Origin: Ophioderma brevispina
Lineage: Eukaryota > Echinodermata > Ophiuroidea > Amphilepidida > Ophiodermatidae
DNA: 64,000 nt
Direction: 5' to 3'
Assembly (NCBI GenBank): GCA_023653785.1
Contig: JAMKCH010035822.1
Coordinates: 62,001 to 126,000 of the forward strand
Below are positions 11,713-23,685 of this stretch, one piece after another (positions within the stretch are counted from its first letter, which is position 1; each line of letters begins with the position of its first letter). The position numbers were made by a program, and so were the translations under genes. The notes under the pieces were generated by a model. The model saw only the letters and a list, made by a program, of their open reading frames with translations, was not told the origin of the DNA and did no database searches.

Positions 11713-12202
11713 CTACTTGACGACGTGCGAGGCGGTGGTGAGAAGGGTGGGACGATAGAGCGAAGAGTTGTGGTTGTGAGGACGGAAGGATTCAACGGTA
11801 CGTTGGGTGACGGAAAACGCGACCGAAAGGAGTTGTATGTGCGATGAGGCGACGTCGGATTGGTGTGTTGCGACGGACGGAAAATATTGGTGCGCGGGTA
11901 CTGCCTACGGGGATGATTCAACGGAAATTAAGTGACGAAAGAGTTCTGTGTGCGAAGGCGGCGGCGACGTCGGTGTGTGTGCGACGAAGTAGTAAGAGTA
12001 GAGTAGTCTGCGGTTTAGTAATGATACGGGGAAATCAACGGCGACTTAAGAGGACGTAAACGATGGCAGCCAGCCGGAGGATCTGGGAGAAGTTGAAGAT
12101 GAGTGACATGGAGGGGAGACACGAGGAAAGGCGGTGGGGGACTTAGTCGTGACGATATGGATGGTTTTGTAAGCGGTGGTGAGGATGTGAGGTCGGGCAG
12201 CG

Positions 12203-14735
12203 ATGCTTCTGCTGCTGCAGGGGTCGGTGGTAAAAGGGATAGTGGACAAGGTGAAGAGTGAGGTGGCGAGACATTTTATGATGGAGGAGGACCGGGAGTC
12301 GACGGATGAGAACTGGACTGAGTCCGATGTTATCGGGATGGAGATACAGTCACCGGGGGCAGTTAGGAAGAGGGGTGATCGACCTAAGAGGCGGTCTAGG
12401 CGGGAGGGGTTCATTATGGAGAGCAGTTGACAGACGACTGATGAGGACGAGCATGAAAGACAGGAGAGGCGTAGGAGACGAAGGAGGGTGAGTGAGTTGG
12501 ACCGTCGGTTGGAGGAGAAGAGAAAAGAAAGCGGCGTGTTCGCGCATGGACAGAAAGAGAGAAGGGGAGAAGAAGGAGAAAGAAGAGCAAAAAGAATAGT
12601 GATGGGAAGACAGCCGTATGTGCGGGTGGAGGAGGGGGGAGGAAGAGAAAAGGAAGGTGTGGAGAGAGGAGAAGCGGGCGGTTAAGAGATTGGGGTCGTC
12701 GAGCAACAGGAAGAAAGAGGACGAGCGGATCGGGAGGGTTGCGCGTGAGCGGCCCGATTTGGACTTTTACAGGAGGCGGCGGGAGCGAGAGCGTCCAGAG
12801 CAGTTGAGTTGGTACTTTCCAATGGAGACAGACGCCAGAGGAGAAGATGCGGACAGTTAAAGGTTGAGGAAGCTAAATTGTGGGAGAGAGAAAGACGATT
12901 ATACGTTGAAAGGGGAAGGCTACCGAAGGGTGTGGAAGAGAATTGTGACGGGTTACCCTCAGTGCGGAGGAGGGAGTTCAGATGCCGTAGGACGGGGCGC
13001 GAGGTATAAGCTAGGGGAATATGACAGCATAGTGGAACGTTCGAAAAGGGGAGATGGAGAGATACGGCCGGCGACTAGAGTTCAAGGAAAGAGACAGGCA
13101 GATGCGAGGGGAAGGACGGGCGAGGCTCAGTGAGAAGGGATGGAGAGTGGAGGAGGACAAGCCTAAGCCTCAGCAAGGAAGGATGAGAGTTAGGGAGATC
13201 GGTGTGTACGGCCGGACCGAGAGCTGGCGACGTGGCCAGAAGTGCATAGAGAGCGGTGTTGGGTGGTGGGGTCGATGACATGGAAAGAATGAGAACACGT
13301 TCAACCTTTGCCTATTGGAACCGCGTGGTGAGCGAATTAGTTGTCCTCTATGAATGAAACGGAATGCAATGGAAGATAGCAAATACAGATAGAGGTAGTA
13401 ACCTCGCTAACGCGAGAAAGAAAAGTGAATTTCCGCCACGGTTATGTGCCACCGATCTGAGAGAGAAGCAGACGGAAGATGGGGGATGGGATATGAAGGT
13501 AGACCGTCTAGCTAAAGACCGGAAGTATTGGTGACCCGGATTTGTTGGAACGTCCTCCGTTGAAGAGGAGTGAAAGAAGCGTCACGCGTGCATCAGAGTT
13601 TGCAGCACGGTATGGAGAGAGGACGCGGCAATATGAAAAGAATGTTTGAAATACGACGGGAAAAAACCCTGGAAGGATTTTCGAATGCATTTCAAGGCTT
13701 GTAGGGAATACAATAAATGGAATGATAAAGAAGTGACGTATCAGCTGTTTACTTGTTGCCAGGGGGCTTGCATTGTTCTACCTGAGCATTAATGACGTTA
13801 ACCCGACGGAGATGACCTCTTGCGCGAAACTGTTGGACGTGATGGAGAAGGAGTTCGGAGTTCGGGACCGAGGGACTTGAGTGTGGCGAAAATTACTTTC
13901 AAAATTGCAGCGGCGGGAAGCAGAGGCCGGGGAGAGGGAAGGGGAGAGTCTTCTGCATTAAGGAAGATTGGAAATTTAAAGAGACTAACGGCGCTTAAGG
14001 TTTCCGCACCAGACCTGAGAAGAGTGGTAGAGATTTGTGGCAAGGGGGTGGGGTACTTTAACGATGAATACGCAATTCGGTTAATCCGGAAAGCATCTGT
14101 TCCAGGCGAGCCTGGCACATTAGAGGAGGTAATTAGGCTTGGCCCGGCGATAGAATCGTTCCACCGTAGGGAGAAGTCGAGGAGTAGGAGTAGGCCGGTG
14201 CACACGAGATTGGTTGAATCTCAGTCAACCCCGACAGGGGATTTCGCCAAGTTAGAGGCAAAGATGGATGCACGGGAGCTAGGATGGAAGCAGGTGTTGA
14301 GGAGCTTAAAAGATCTGTAAGAGAGGGTTCGAGATCGGCCAACGAGACGAAGCAGCCAATGGCGGCATCGCCTAACGAATATCGAGGACAGAACAGAAAC
14401 AGTCTGGAAGCACAGAGATGTGGAAAATCCCCGCAGAAACGCCCGACAGCCCCCACCGGGGCCTCGTTTATGCTTTAATTGTCAGAAGCCTGGACACTTC
14501 GCCCGAGATTGTAGCGAGTACGGTACCGCCAAGAGAGGTGCTATGTTTCCGCTGCGAAGAGTTGGGCCACACTACAAGAATTGCCGTTACAATGATGTGG
14601 TTTTGTCGCAGATTCGACAGGAAGGACAGGACATCGTCCTATCATTTGCAAAATGCGGGAAAGGAAACGAGATTGGGCCAACCAAAGGGGCCATGGAGGG
14701 CCGGCGGCAAGCAAGAGGCCCGCGTCAGTTTTAAC
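12203..14735 (+). pseudogene. gag: Retrotransposon Gag (capsid and zinc knuckles), frame-broken
   Basis: Gag coats the element's RNA in cytoplasmic particles. The first ~1.3 kb is strongly purine-rich and encodes basic and acidic coiled-coil-like runs (for example around RRRRRRRVSELDRRLEEK). A retrotransposon-capsid signature follows at 13,640-13,795: 'YDGKKPWKDFRMHFKAC', 'NKWNDKEVTYQL' and 'CCQGA'. The rest of the capsid region continues through 13,820-14,320. At 14,470-14,515 is a CCHC knuckle 'CFNCQKPGHFARDC'. A second knuckle at about 14,540-14,585 is split between two frames (CFRCEELGH then KNC). Several frameshifts occur and the true start is not identifiable; 12,203 is only the first long frame after the leader. 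The purine bias may reflect RNA packaging or nucleocapsid-binding needs, which is speculation. Confidence 0.8.
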
Positions 14736-15039
14736 CAAGAACGCATTGGGTGTTCGGGGGGATGGGAACGCAAGGGGGTACAGAAGGCGTAAAAGTGCAA
14801 AGGTTAGAGAAAGTAGGGAGATTAAGAAGGGCGGAGAGGGTAGATTGTCCGACTGAGATGGGGTGGGGGAGGAAAGAGAGAAGAAGAAACGGGGCCAGGA
14901 GTGGTTGGAGACACGGCAGGAGATGGACGCCGGAGCGAGAAGGGATCAAAACGGGAGGGCGGTTTGCTCTTGTGAGTTTGAGGTGATGGACAAGGTCAGA
15001 GCAGAGGATTGTGAGAGGTAGGAAAAAGGCGGGAAAATG

Positions 15040-15420
15040 TATGTACCGGTGTTGTACATGGGTTGTCTACGTCATTATGCGAGACACTGGGACTTCAAAT
15101 TCGCTTATGCCGATGGAAGTTGTAACAGATGATTCAGGAGAGACGCCGACCTCGACTTCGTTTTCTAATACACAGCTCATTCAGGCCGATGGGCGAAGGG
15201 TTAAAGGGACGTGGGGAATGAAGCAAACCTGGAATAGGCGGGGGAAATGGGGCTGCATGCGCTGAGTTGCGTGAGTGTCGAAGACGTTTTGAGGAAAGGC
15301 ATGTTGGGGATGGATTCCTGAAACAAAATGGGGCGATAACGCAGGATTGGTCAAACAGCAAGCTCCACGTGGAGGTGAAAAAGTACGATGTCGTTCCAAG
15401 CATGAGCTAACTCAAACACC
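15040..15420 (+). pseudogene. Retropepsin-like aspartic protease
   Basis: The active-site triplet Asp-Thr-Gly is encoded at 15,083-15,091, in the context 'DTGTSNSLMPMEV'. It is followed about 35 residues later by 'QADGRRVKGTWG', the usual ADG/flap-side strand of Ty3/gypsy proteases. A strand resembling 'YVPVLYMG' precedes it in another frame, so at least one frameshift splits the N-terminal strand from the catalytic loop. The enzyme would cleave Gag and Pol inside the particle. Downstream, up to 15,830, there is an open stretch (15,527-15,829) in the expected protease-RT linker, but I cannot assign it. Confidence 0.7.
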
Positions 15421-16139
15421 AATGTGTGGCTGTTCTTGTTTTGTAGAGGATAAGTGGTTGCCCTGGCCGCCGCACAAGTAGTTTGTATCTGCGGCGATTA
15501 TTGCAGATGCAGAGCGAAGGGGGAGTGTGTTAGAGCTACTAGGGTCATTCTTGTCGGACGAGATAGGCTGGAGAGGAGCTTCACTTGCAAATACCGGAAT
15601 CGTGCGAAGTCGAGAGCGGCTGGGGGTAGTAGTAGAGCCGTTAATGGTGGGCCCACTTTACGATAGCGGATTATTGGTGGCAAGAGGTCTAGTGAAGGTT
15701 AAGACTGTGGTGCCAGTTACAATTATCATGTGTGTTGTGACTTTCCTCGAAGAGGTAAAACAAGGGCGCTACGCTAGGCAAGTTTGTGCTGGGGTGGCGG
15801 AGAATGAGGTGTGCGAGACCGGATGGTGAGGCGAGATCATAAATGGTGTTGAAACCGCCCAGCAGAGGTGCCTGAACATATGAAGGAGTTGTTAGAGCAG
15901 AGTACTACCCACTAGGGAGAAGGAGCGAGAGGAAAAGGTAGAAAAGGTGGACGGAAAATTGGTGGAGGGTTATAGGACGGAGTGGAGGACGGTCATTTAG
16001 CAAAACTATCAGGAGGTTTACTCATAGTGGGGAGTTGAGTGAGTTAGATATTGGTAGGAACGAACGAACGAGGTGAAGCCACCAGTATGATACTGGGAAG
16101 TGGCCTAGGTACGATAGGCAGACATGAGGATTTGGTAAT

Positions 16140-16960
16140 AAACCGAAGCAGAGTGAGGACCTGCGGTTGGAGCGACAAGTGAACGAGATGTTGGAGAAAG
16201 GGCTAACAGAAGAAAGGGCTAATACAGCCTTCGGATAGTGCTTGGTCTATATAGCCCAGTGGTGTTAGTAGCAAGAAGGATGGCTCTAGCGCCTTGGCTC
16301 TGGACTATCGAGGTTTTTAATGAGGTCACCGGAGTGAAGGGACGCGTATCCTTTGCGCAGAATCGATTGATTCGTGGATGCTAGGGGGCCCGGCCAACCC
16401 AACGTACTTTACAACTCTGATTGGCTACGGCTACTGCAGGTTGAGATGGACACGGACGAATTAGAGTATAAATCTAACCTTCTCCTACCACCAGAGGACT
16501 TTATGCTTGGAACCGTACTACATTTGGCCTTTGCAATGCGCCCCTCAACGGTTAAGAGTTGAGGGATGGGTGTTAGCACGGATTGAGATGGAAAGGACGC
16601 TACTTGTTTATGTAGACGACGTGATTGGGTTCGAGCACCGTTGGGTGGCGGAGTCAGTAGACGGTTAGAGGAGGTTTTGCAGAGGTTCAGAGGAGTCGCG
16701 GGTTGAAACTCAACGCACCCAAAAGTGCACATATTTCAAAAGGCGGTGAACGTATTGGGCCACGTAGTGTCGAAAGGGTATATTATCCATACGGATCGTC
16801 CCAAGATAGTAGTAGAAAAGCAGTTAGGTAGGGAGGGGAAGAAAGAGAAGGAAAATAGGACACGCTAATTAAAAATAAGGTGAGCGTAGTTTCTTGGGGA
16901 TGGCGTCCGTATACTATCGTCGGTGTTTATCCGTGGATGTGGCGCTGATTTACATCGCGG
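16140..16960 (+). pseudogene. pol: Ty3/gypsy reverse transcriptase
   Basis: Motifs appear in the right order but in alternating frames. They are 'RQVNEMLEKGL' (palm entry, 16,170-16,204), a degraded 'VLVARR.' and 'VTGVK' linker, 'QVEMDTDE' (16,438-16,464, equivalent of the conserved WQ-EMD block), and the catalytic 'LLVYVDDVIGF' with the YVDD box at 16,609-16,620. A 'FLGMASVYYRR' connection motif lies near 16,890-16,925. The conserved PFGL region between them is not readable. Frameshifts are numerous. The order and spacing match gypsy-type pol and not LINE reverse transcriptase. Confidence 0.85.
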
Positions 16961-16964
16961 CACC

Positions 16965-17325
16965 TCTTCATGGATGCAGAGAATAAGTGGTTGTTTGAAG
17001 GAAAAGCGACGGTTTGTGACGGATGCGTTCAACACGTTGAAGAGTTGCTGATCAGTGCTCCAATTTTAGCTTACCCGCGTCCAGAGGGCCAATTCATCTT
17101 AGACACGGACGCCAGCAAAGTGGAAATAAATGAGGGGGGAGTAAACGGTAAAAAAGACGAAGGAGGGCGAGGAGAGGGTTTGAGGGTATATTATGGGCTA
17201 GCTAAAAGTCATTGTCCCGGCCTCAGAGCGAATTACTGTGTGACGAGAAGAGAGGCTTCTTGCTGTGGTTGTATTCCTCAAAAAGGGTCGTCACTACCTA
17301 GGAGGAAGAAGGTGAAGCAAAGGTG
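16965..17325 (+). pseudogene. pol: RNase H domain of gypsy pol
   Basis: One open frame keeps 'EELLISAPILAYPRPEGQF' up to the conserved 'LDTDAS' (17,099-17,116), where the first catalytic Asp of gypsy RNase H lies. 'YCVTRREA' (about 17,236-17,259) follows, the usual NYCVT-RRELLA strand. The middle (17,130-17,190) is degraded, with a Gly/Lys-rich stretch replacing the expected GAVLSQ region. It removes the RNA strand during cDNA synthesis. Confidence 0.85.
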
Positions 17326-18120
17326 AAGTGAGGACGGAACACGGGTCGCTAAGGTGGTTTGTTGGAAATCAGAAACCGGAGGGTCATTGCTGGCGAGAGG
17401 GCTTGAGGTGCTGTTACAGTTTCAACATCGATTTGGAGAGAGGACGAGTCCAAGGAAGAGTGGAAGGACCAGGGGGGAACCACAGGCAGAAATGAACACG
17501 AAGCAAGAAGGGGAGGTAAAGAAAGAAGATAACAGGGAGACAGGTGGGGGGGCAGGGCGGATGGGGGCTACGATTATGTTCAAGAACGAGGAAGGAGGGC
17601 TGAGGGGGAGCAGACCAGAACAGAAGCAGAGAGAGATCAGATGAGTGTGATTGATCGGGGTGGTGGTGCCAAAAAGAGCGGGCTGGAAGTGTGCAGGAGG
17701 CTGAAGTGGATGGTGGACGTCAGTAATCATTCTGCTGGCGTGGGGCTCGGTCAGAGTTGGGAACACATGATCGACCAAGCCTGGAGCGGGATAGAAACCC
17801 GATCCCCGTCGTAGTGGTTTTGAGTTTCGTTTAAGGGACTCAACAACCGGAGGATCACACTAGAGTGATACGTTGAGGCCCGCAGTGAGGACGAGACAAT
17901 GGCTCTGTCACTGAGGAAGGAAAGGAGGATTGGCGGAGAGGGTTTTAGGACCCCCGTGGAAAGATGTATCTGCCCCTTGTCGTCTGCCTTGAAGAGTATT
18001 GGGGCCAGTGGGACTTGTTCTGTTGGCAGTGAAGGAAGGCATCCTGGTGAAGATATGGGAGAGTGGAGAGATGGGAAGACTATTAGGTGGCTGTCGTGCT
18101 CACAAGGACAATTCGGAAGC
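17326..18120 (+). other. RNase H-integrase spacer, unassigned
   Basis: Internal to the retrotransposon. It is very purine-rich (17,430-17,640), and the predicted peptide is dominated by Glu, Arg, Lys and Gly. 'EEYWGQWDL.CWQ'-like words near 17,990-18,020 could be the start of the integrase N-terminal region. No further domain is recognised. Confidence 0.4.
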
Positions 18121-19260
18121 GAGTGCTAGATAAACTGCATGCATCGAAGGCAGGAGCGCACCTAGGGCGGAACAAGACCCTACAAAGGTCGAGGAAAGAA
18201 AGATACTATGGGTGGTGTATGAGTGCCGAAGTGAGGTCCTATTTACGCATTGTGTAGGCTGCGCAGGGGGAGAAGGGGACAACCAAACGTCACCGAGCAC
18301 AACTTCAAAGTTTTACAAATAAGTAGGAAGCTCCTCCGGAACGGGTAGCATTGGAGGTGTTGGGGCCTCTGACCGAGACGGATGATTGGAATGCATAATA
18401 TCTTAGCGTTGGCGATTACTGGGCCCGTTGGATGGAGGCATTTGCCATAAGAGATCAATGTGCCAAGACGGTTGCAGCGAAGTTTGTGGAATGAGTTCGT
18501 CTGTAGGTTTTGAGTTCCGAGGAACTCCATCCGGACCAGGGCCGGTAGTAAACTTCGAGTCAAGGTATTATCAGAGAGGATGCTGTCCGGATTTATTGGG
18601 GAATGAGAAGACCCGTACGACTCCGTACACCCCAAGTGGATGTGGGGGGGGGGGGACCTGTCGAGCGTTAACAAACGGGAATATTGCCAAGCCGTGCACT
18701 CAGATTCAAACCGTGCCAGAATCAGAAGGACTGGGAACCCGTAAATCTCATATGTGGGCTTTCGCTTAGAGTTTTCAAGTGTTCAAGAGTCGACAGGCGA
18801 TGAGCCCAAATATGATGAGGTTTTGGGGCATAAGTAAGTGGTTCACGTTGACTGGTGGTTGGGCTGGTACCAGATGAAGGAGCATGCGAAACAGACTCCG
18901 AGGAGGAGTGGAGAGAGCGTATTAGGGGAATTCACGAGAAGAGCAAGGCACGCTTGGAGTTCAGTATGAAGGAGACAGAAACGGAACTACGACCGTTTGG
19001 TGCATGGTATCCGGTGTTCGTTCAGGCAGGGTCAGTTCGTCTGGTTGTATAACCATTTACAAGGAAAGTTGCGAGACTTTCCAGGAAGTTAGCCTGCCGT
19101 GGGAGAGGGCCCATATCTGGGTGGTACAACCGCGATCTCAGATGTGGTCTTCCGGATCCAGAAGTATGCCGCAGTAAGCGAGAGTTGTTGTTCATGCGTA
19201 TAGGTTAAAGCTCTATGAAGGACCAGGTTGGTGGGATGGAAACTACCATGTGCCAGAAGT
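18121..19260 (+). pseudogene. pol: Integrase with H2C2 zinc finger, DDE core and GPY/F-like tail
   Basis: The zinc-binding N-terminus shows 'GAHLGRNKT' (18,152-18,178) and a 'KERYYGWC' strand. The core begins near 'PPERVALEVLGPL' (18,331-18,370), where Glu is read at the usual first catalytic Asp. It continues with 'GDYWARWMEAFAIRDQCAKTVAA' (18,412-18,480). 'LHPDQG' (18,524-18,541) holds the second Asp, and 'VER' (18,659-18,667) the third acidic residue in a Gly-rich setting. Past 18,840 a long helix and the 'GPYLGG' module (about 19,108-19,125) are followed by an RLKLYEGP-like strand near 19,203-19,226. Frameshifts break the frame several times. This matches Metaviridae integrase. Confidence 0.85.
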
Positions 19261-20210
19261 GAGCTCGAGGTGGGACATGTTGGCACGGGATAGAGAGGCC
19301 TATAGGACCCGGTGGTCGCGACGACGGGGAAGTAGTAGCTGACGAGAATGATGGTGACGTAGAAGAAGGGACACTAACGAGGGACGGGGCTCCACGATAA
19401 GAGGAGATGACTTAGTCATGGTCGAGTTGGCGGCGCTTGACGAGTTGCCTGCCCGAAAAAGATGGGGAGTCAGGAGAAGACAAGGACCCCCAGCGGCCAT
19501 TGGCGACCCCCGGGAGGATGAAGTGGAATGGACGAGTCGTCACAGTGTGAAGAAGCAACAAAATGAGCCGCTAGAAGGGTTCAGAGACGTTGGTATGGGC
19601 AGAGGGCCGAAGGGGACGTGCGCCGAAGTGCGAAGGAAAAGTAAGGAAGAGTGTACGCTTCGGACCCGGTCGTACACATAAAGTACGTACCAGGGACGAG
19701 CGCGGAGGCCGATGAAGCAGAGGAGTTGGCTGTGTACCGAATTCGCGGGGAGAGGTAACTATGAGACGATCGAAAGCAAGCGGAAAAGCGGACTGAGCCT
19801 GATGTAGTAGGTGACGGCCGGAACCAAGGAGGAACCCTAAGCGCGACGGCGAGAAAGCCCCATAGGTTCCGCTGATTGTGAAATACTGCTCCAGATACAT
19901 TTTACTTTATATGAGTAGGGGAGGAGGATAGGAGGCTAGAGAACCTTGTATATAAAGTAACTACAGAAATTCATCCAAAATGATCGAGGCGACAATCAAA
20001 CTAATCAAGCATGAAATTTGTTCGTTGAGAAGTTGGATGGTAGTATAGACCTACTTAGACAAGCGTAGGCATTGGGGGCTGGTGAAGCCCAACACAGGGT
20101 GTCTGGTGCAAACTTGGTCGACAGTGCTAGTGAAAGAAATTAAGATTGCAGCTCCAATCATGACCGGGATGTGTGGGCCAGCCGGGCCGGCTCTGACTGA
20201 GAAGAAGGGC
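19261..20210 (+). other. Element 3' region without assigned domain
   Basis: Between integrase and the minisatellite the sequence stays GC- and purine-rich, with acidic/basic peptide character and short open frames only. A C-terminal integrase extension or an additional open reading frame is possible, but no motif is recognised. Confidence 0.4.
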
Positions 20211-20610
20211 AGAACCAGACGTGCGCATATGACGTTGAATGGCCAGAAAGCCAGGCGATTGGATGAATGCAAACGCGCCAGACGACTGTGAGATGAATGG
20301 CCAATGCGGCCGGACCACTTTTGGATGAATGGGCAGACGCGCCGGACGATTGTGGACGAAAATGGCAGGACGCGCCGACAGACGACTTTGGATGATGCCA
20401 ACGCCGGGAACAACTTTGGATGACTGGGCAAACGCGCTCGGAACGCTTGAGATGATTTCAGATGGGCCGGGACGTGAGACTAGTGGCAGACGCGCCGGAC
20501 GGCGTTGGATGGCCAGACGGGCCGGAGGGGACTTGAGATGGATGGCCAGACGGGCCAGACGACTGGGATGAACGACCAGCCAGGCCGAAAGACCTCACAT
20601 GGACGGTCGA
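20210..20610. repeat. Degenerate ~30-33 bp minisatellite
   Basis: Words such as GGATGAATGGGCAGACG, GCGCCGGACGAC and TTTGGATGA recur roughly every 30-40 bases for about 400 bp. In one frame the best unit reads LDEWADAPDD, an acidic decapeptide. The array lies in the internal region of the retrotransposon, between integrase and the polypurine tract. It may be an expanded tail of the polyprotein or a non-coding array. Confidence 0.7.
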
Positions 20611-21248
20611 TGGGAGTAGGCCAGGAGGGCTAGGATAACTGCACCTTGGGATGGAGCTGAGGGTCAAGAGTAACCGAGAGACAGCGTTCGAGGCCAGGTT
20701 ATTGTGAGATACCAGGATTAGTGGGGTGTACCAATATGAACAAAAACCGAACCAGTCTGGGGGGTGCCTGTTAATGGGTGGTGTGATCCACCAAAATGTC
20801 ATGCGATGAACTCCGTTATGTAATAGAGACGACGGCCCCCGTCCGAGCGTGGGAGGTACAGCAAAGCTGTATACTGTCGTGAGCACTCGTCAAAACATGC
20901 GGGAAGGGCGTGTTGACGGCAGTTTAGAGAGTGATGGTAAAGGTGGGTCTGGGTCAACAGACAGTGCCGCTCACACCACGGGACTGGATGCGGCAAGGCG
21001 TGGAGACATGTTGGATGATGACACTGGTGGGACTATTCTGCAATACTTGACCAAAGCGAACCGGGCTCTGTACGATGACAACAACTAGACTGCTGTGATG
21101 ACAAACACTGAATGGCGCGATGACTACGCTTGACTGCTGTGACGTCAAAAGAAGATTGTTAGTATGGATTAAGAAATAAGCAGTTTCGGTTGCCGCATTC
21201 ACAATCCCGTTGACACTTACATCGTTCTGTGGGCGGGACGGCACAATT
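20611..21248 (+). other. Retrotransposon 3' untranslated region
   Basis: No domain is recognised between the minisatellite and the polypurine tract. An open frame at 20,849-21,088 has a hydrophilic Gly/Asp-rich translation and no known motif. Confidence 0.4.
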
Positions 21249-21258
21249 GGGGGAGGGG
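21249..21258 (+). promoter_or_regulatory. Polypurine tract
   Basis: GGGGGAGGGG lies seven bases before the 3' LTR start. This is the expected primer for plus-strand cDNA synthesis, which sets the LTR left border. The short spacer is slightly unusual. Confidence 0.7.
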
Positions 21259-23499
21259 TTTGCTGTGAAACGGGTTGGGAAGTTATTTTTAGGTTATTAT
21301 TTTGTCACACTATGGACCCAACCATGGTTGTCCATTAGCCTCTATGCCTACAAATTAAAATTTCCATTACGTCAGTATAATTAGCAAAAGCCAGTCATGA
21401 AAATCGTGATATCTTTTTAGAAAAGTCAGGCCTTAGGCCAATCCGCGTGAAGGCCGCCACGGATGGTCAGTAATTGCCCAATCAGCACAACACCCAACTG
21501 CGTGACTCGAGTTTCCGGTGCAGGTCTATCACCTGATGTGATCCCGCGGAAACACTTCCACTCTGTGTTATCCTTTTTATAGGGGTGCGGTCCACGCATT
21601 GCGACTTGCTGTCGGTTTTCAGGATCTTTTTACATGTTGGAGCGGGCAGAGTATAATATTAAATTCATTTTTATGTAGGGCACAATCGCGTAGGGGAAGC
21701 TAGACAGAAGAAAGCTTTGATAAATAGGGTTGTGAATTAGGTTAGGGATTTATGAAGAAAGAAAGAATATTGTTCGAAAATTGGTGTGGGGATCCAAAAT
21801 CTACCTCGTCTTAAAATTTGGAAATTGAAGTCAAATTTCCGTTAAATTAAAAGTTCATGAATCGTCAGGATAGCTTCGGATAATTAAATGTGTCATTTAA
21901 TATCACCGCGTAGGATTTTAGCTTTACTGGTCGGTAAGTCGTATTACGAAAGGTGCTGCAAAATATTAGCGTGAAAAACCGAGAAGCAAACGACAGTGTG
22001 CAGGTTAAAGTCAATACATTACCACTCAGAAAAATCACTTGTATTTCTTATTTCGTTTTAAAATTCCTTAAAAATTTTAATTGCATACCATATCTGCAGT
22101 AGTGATGGAGATTAGTTGGTGTGTGGTTTTGTGGTCCAAAACTCATTTATAAAATTGAAATTGAAGAGCGAAGGGAGATTTTGAAAGATGGCGCCATCTT
22201 GTCCGTCCGTACGAAAATTATGGTACGGCCAATATCCGTGTGACCGTTGTATTGTCGTCCTTCTTGCACCTGTACAAGTACGAGGCCTATTGAATACGTG
22301 GCGCTTGTGTTGTCGTTTTGTACACTGAGTTTGTTTTGCGAGATATGATCTTTCAGAATGTATGTTTGAATGGCTAGTAAATTAGATAAATAAAGTGAGA
22401 TGGGAATATTTAGTAATTTCGGAATGATAAGATTTTGTTTTGTGAAAAAATGCACATCGTGAAAATCTCTTCTCCTCTTGATTTTTCGTTAATTTATTCA
22501 CGGTCACTATGTAAATTCAAGGTCGTTCACTGTATGGTACTGCACATGCACCCTGAACTGCTAATAATAATTATTAGGCGAGAGATTAGAAAAGATGTAT
22601 AATTTGGTGAGTGAGATTATTTTAAATTGTAATGAAGTTAGGAACGATTCAAGGACATGATTTAAATATTTCTCTCTTTAATCATGAAGGATTAATTCAT
22701 GTAAACTCTAGGTCATTCACCGTATGGTACGGCATATGCGCACCGAACTGCAAATAATTAGGAGAGTTAAGTAAAGGAAAATTATAATGTTGGTATCATG
22801 TGAAGACTTTAGGAGGCGATAAAGAAATTAAATATTTTCGGCTTCAATTGTTTAGGTAGGAAGAGATTGAATCCATGTGATAGTTAATGATATATTATAT
22901 TTTTTATGTGAAGACACAAGGCTAAATGTTCCGTCTATAAAATGATAGGAAGTTGTTATTTTGTTGTACTCTTTATTGCTTTGGAAAATTATGGTGAATT
23001 AACATAAATACTAAAGATAACTAACTTCTAAAGACCATGATAAATTTCCCTTGTAATCAACAGGTTTAGAAAGTCATCACTTCCTCCTGCATTTGTAGAT
23101 TGTGTGATCATTAAATTGTTTGTATTTTGGATGTTTTGCGAATAATTAAACTTCACTTAAGATAATTATTATTCTGTAGGGATGTTAGGAACTGCTCCAT
23201 AGGGAATAATATTATGACATCCCCTATGTAATAGACGGAATATGGATTTCTTATTGTATGGTGATTGAGATACTGGGAACATATTTTCCCTCCCTTAGCG
23301 TTAGTGTAAATGTGTAGCTTTAGATGGCTGATAACTCCACATCATATCGAAGGTGACATGAACGTAGGGGGGTTGGTGTGAGAAAAATAAAAATAATACA
23401 GCCATATGTAAAATTAGTATTATATGGTACTAACCACGTTTATTTCAGCAGAAAAGGTAAGATGAGATTTTGGAGGGGTCCATACCAGACTGACTGTCA

Positions 23500-23660
23500 C
23501 ATCAAATGTACAAATATTAATTAAAATGATGTCAAATCAAATGTCACAAATTAAAATGTTGTCACATCCAATGTCACAAATATTTTAAAATGTTGTCACA
23601 TCCCCAAATGTCCAATTAAAAATGTGTCACACTCCAAAGTCACAAATTATAATGTCATCA
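23500..23660. repeat. AT-rich ~27-bp tandem repeat in 3' LTR
   Basis: Counterpart of 10,485-10,650: repeated TGTCACATC, CAAATGTCACAAATT and AAAATG words, about six units. Confidence 0.8.
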
Positions 23661-23685
23661 TTAAGTACAATGGAGATGACAATGC

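Noticed and set aside
11844..13382. Many overlapping minus-strand frames in the retrotransposon leader (Ser/Pro/Leu-rich)
   Set aside because: Complement of the purine-rich gag leader; low complexity without motifs.
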